Assembly: GCA_002373975.1 (NCBI GenBank)
Contig: DFKZ01000100.1
Location: 1 to 6,581, forward strand
Origin: Lachnospiraceae bacterium UBA3632
GTDB taxonomy: Bacteria > Bacillota > Clostridia > Lachnospirales > Lachnospiraceae
DNA: 6,581 bases
Direction of reading: 5' to 3'
Shown here: positions 6,180-6,581 of the stretch, piece by piece
Layout: each line of letters begins with the position of its first letter
How positions within the stretch are numbered: position 1 is the first letter of the stretch
Translations under genes and position numbers: made by a program
Notes under the pieces: generated by a model
Database searches by the model: none
What the model was told of the DNA's origin: nothing
What the model saw: only the letters and a program-made list of their open reading frames with translations

Positions 6180-6374
6180 CTATGCCATGGAAAGCATACT
6201 CTTCTCAACTTCCTTTACAAGCGAAAGAGGATAATCACAAAAGTCTGCTATTGCCTCCGGATCCTTTCCTTTCCTAAGCATAGCTTCAATTTTCTCCCTA
6301 TCGCGCTGCTCACGTCCCTTCTCGCGTCCTTGAATAAAACCTCTTTCCAAAATCGCCTGACTCATTCCCGGCAT
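6180..6374 (-). CDS. Candidate 64-residue C-terminal Rpn-like small protein from an internal start
   Basis: The ATG at 6372-6374 lies inside the Rpn-like frame and is preceded by AAGGAGG (complement of 6383-6389) with 8 nt spacing, the strongest ribosome binding site in the window. The product starts MPGMSQAILERG and comprises the charged helix and tail domain only. Because the upstream frame is interrupted, this may be the only part still translated. For E. coli RpnA a C-terminal antitoxin made from an internal start has been described. The box also simply encodes K-E-V, so it may be fortuitous. Confidence 0.4.
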   Translation of the reverse strand: MPGMSQAILERGFIQGREKGREQRDREKIEAMLRKGKDPEAIADFCDYPLSLVKEVEKSMLSMA

Positions 6375-6581
6375 ATCCGCCACCTCCTTCGCTATCTCCC
6401 ATGATTTTTCGCGAATGCGTTCTTTGCATTCGCAGAAAAATCGGTGCAGGGGCACTTAGCTTCAAATCGTACTCCTCTCCCGGAAATCGGTTATAGCTTG
6501 CTCATCAATCTCCACATCCATAAATGAATTAAGAAATGCGTCCGCACGAGCCTTCCGCTCTGCCGCCTCCTTGTCTTCCGG
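6180..6581 (-). pseudogene. 3' part of an Rpn/PD-(D/E)XK nuclease-transposase-like gene, interrupted
   Basis: The C-terminal region (ILERGFIQGREKGREQRDRE, then KIEAMLRKGKDPEAIADFCD and LSLVKEVEKSML) matches the charged G-R-E helix and small helical tail typical of the Rpn family of recombination-promoting nucleases (PDDEXK transposase-like), abundant in Lachnospiraceae. In the same frame, 6581-6465 reads PEDKEAAERKARADAFLNSF and onward to RERSTI, then meets TGA (6462-6464) and TAA (6456-6458). The frame continues from a GTG at 6455 (VPLHRFFCECKERIREKSWE) that has no usable ribosome binding site. I read this as one coding region broken by a small lesion near 6455-6465. The nuclease core, if it exists, lies beyond the right edge. 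An alternative is two adjacent small genes. Family call moderate. Confidence 0.6.

Overview
The window looks like chromosomal DNA of an anaerobic, low-to-medium G+C Firmicute, most likely a Lachnospiraceae member (Butyrivibrio-like). This is inferred from the protein styles (a cache-type chemoreceptor with a Clostridia-type signalling tip, an HflX variant with a glycine-rich insert, a remnant resembling Rpn/PD-(D/E)XK nucleases) and from intergenic repeats with 'aacgag...gaagcacgagtttag'-like words. No database search was possible, so the taxon is a judgement.

Layout. Positions 1-214 hold no gene I can support. Positions 215-484 (minus) carry an S4 RNA-binding domain of the RsuA/RluB pseudouridine synthase type. 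It is cut off just after the S4 fold and continues into repeat-like DNA containing a perfect 10-bp hairpin. Divergent from it, 643-2295 and 2333-4045 (plus) form a probable two-gene operon: a DAACS-family sodium-coupled carboxylate/amino acid symporter with an extra cytoplasmic N-terminal domain, then a membrane chemoreceptor (MCP). Convergent to these, 4198-5490 (minus) encodes the ribosome-associated GTPase HflX from its own extended -10 promoter. The gap at 4046-4197 has two copies of a ~42-bp repeat and half of an inverted repeat whose other arm lies inside the hflX 3' end. Positions 5554-6179 are gene-poor, with two minus-strand intrinsic terminators and a mosaic of short direct and inverted repeats. 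The right edge (6180-6581, minus) carries a broken 3' part of an Rpn-like gene.

Main point of interest. The transporter's first ~134 residues resemble a GHKL/HATPase_c_2 (RsbW/SpoIIAB-like) ATP-binding fold, but the residues that normally hold nucleotide and magnesium are replaced. The transport core keeps the sodium-site motifs, while two substrate-binding positions differ from glutamate/aspartate transporters. With the MCP 37 bases downstream, this suggests a module coupling uptake of an unidentified solute to regulation and taxis. That functional link is inference.
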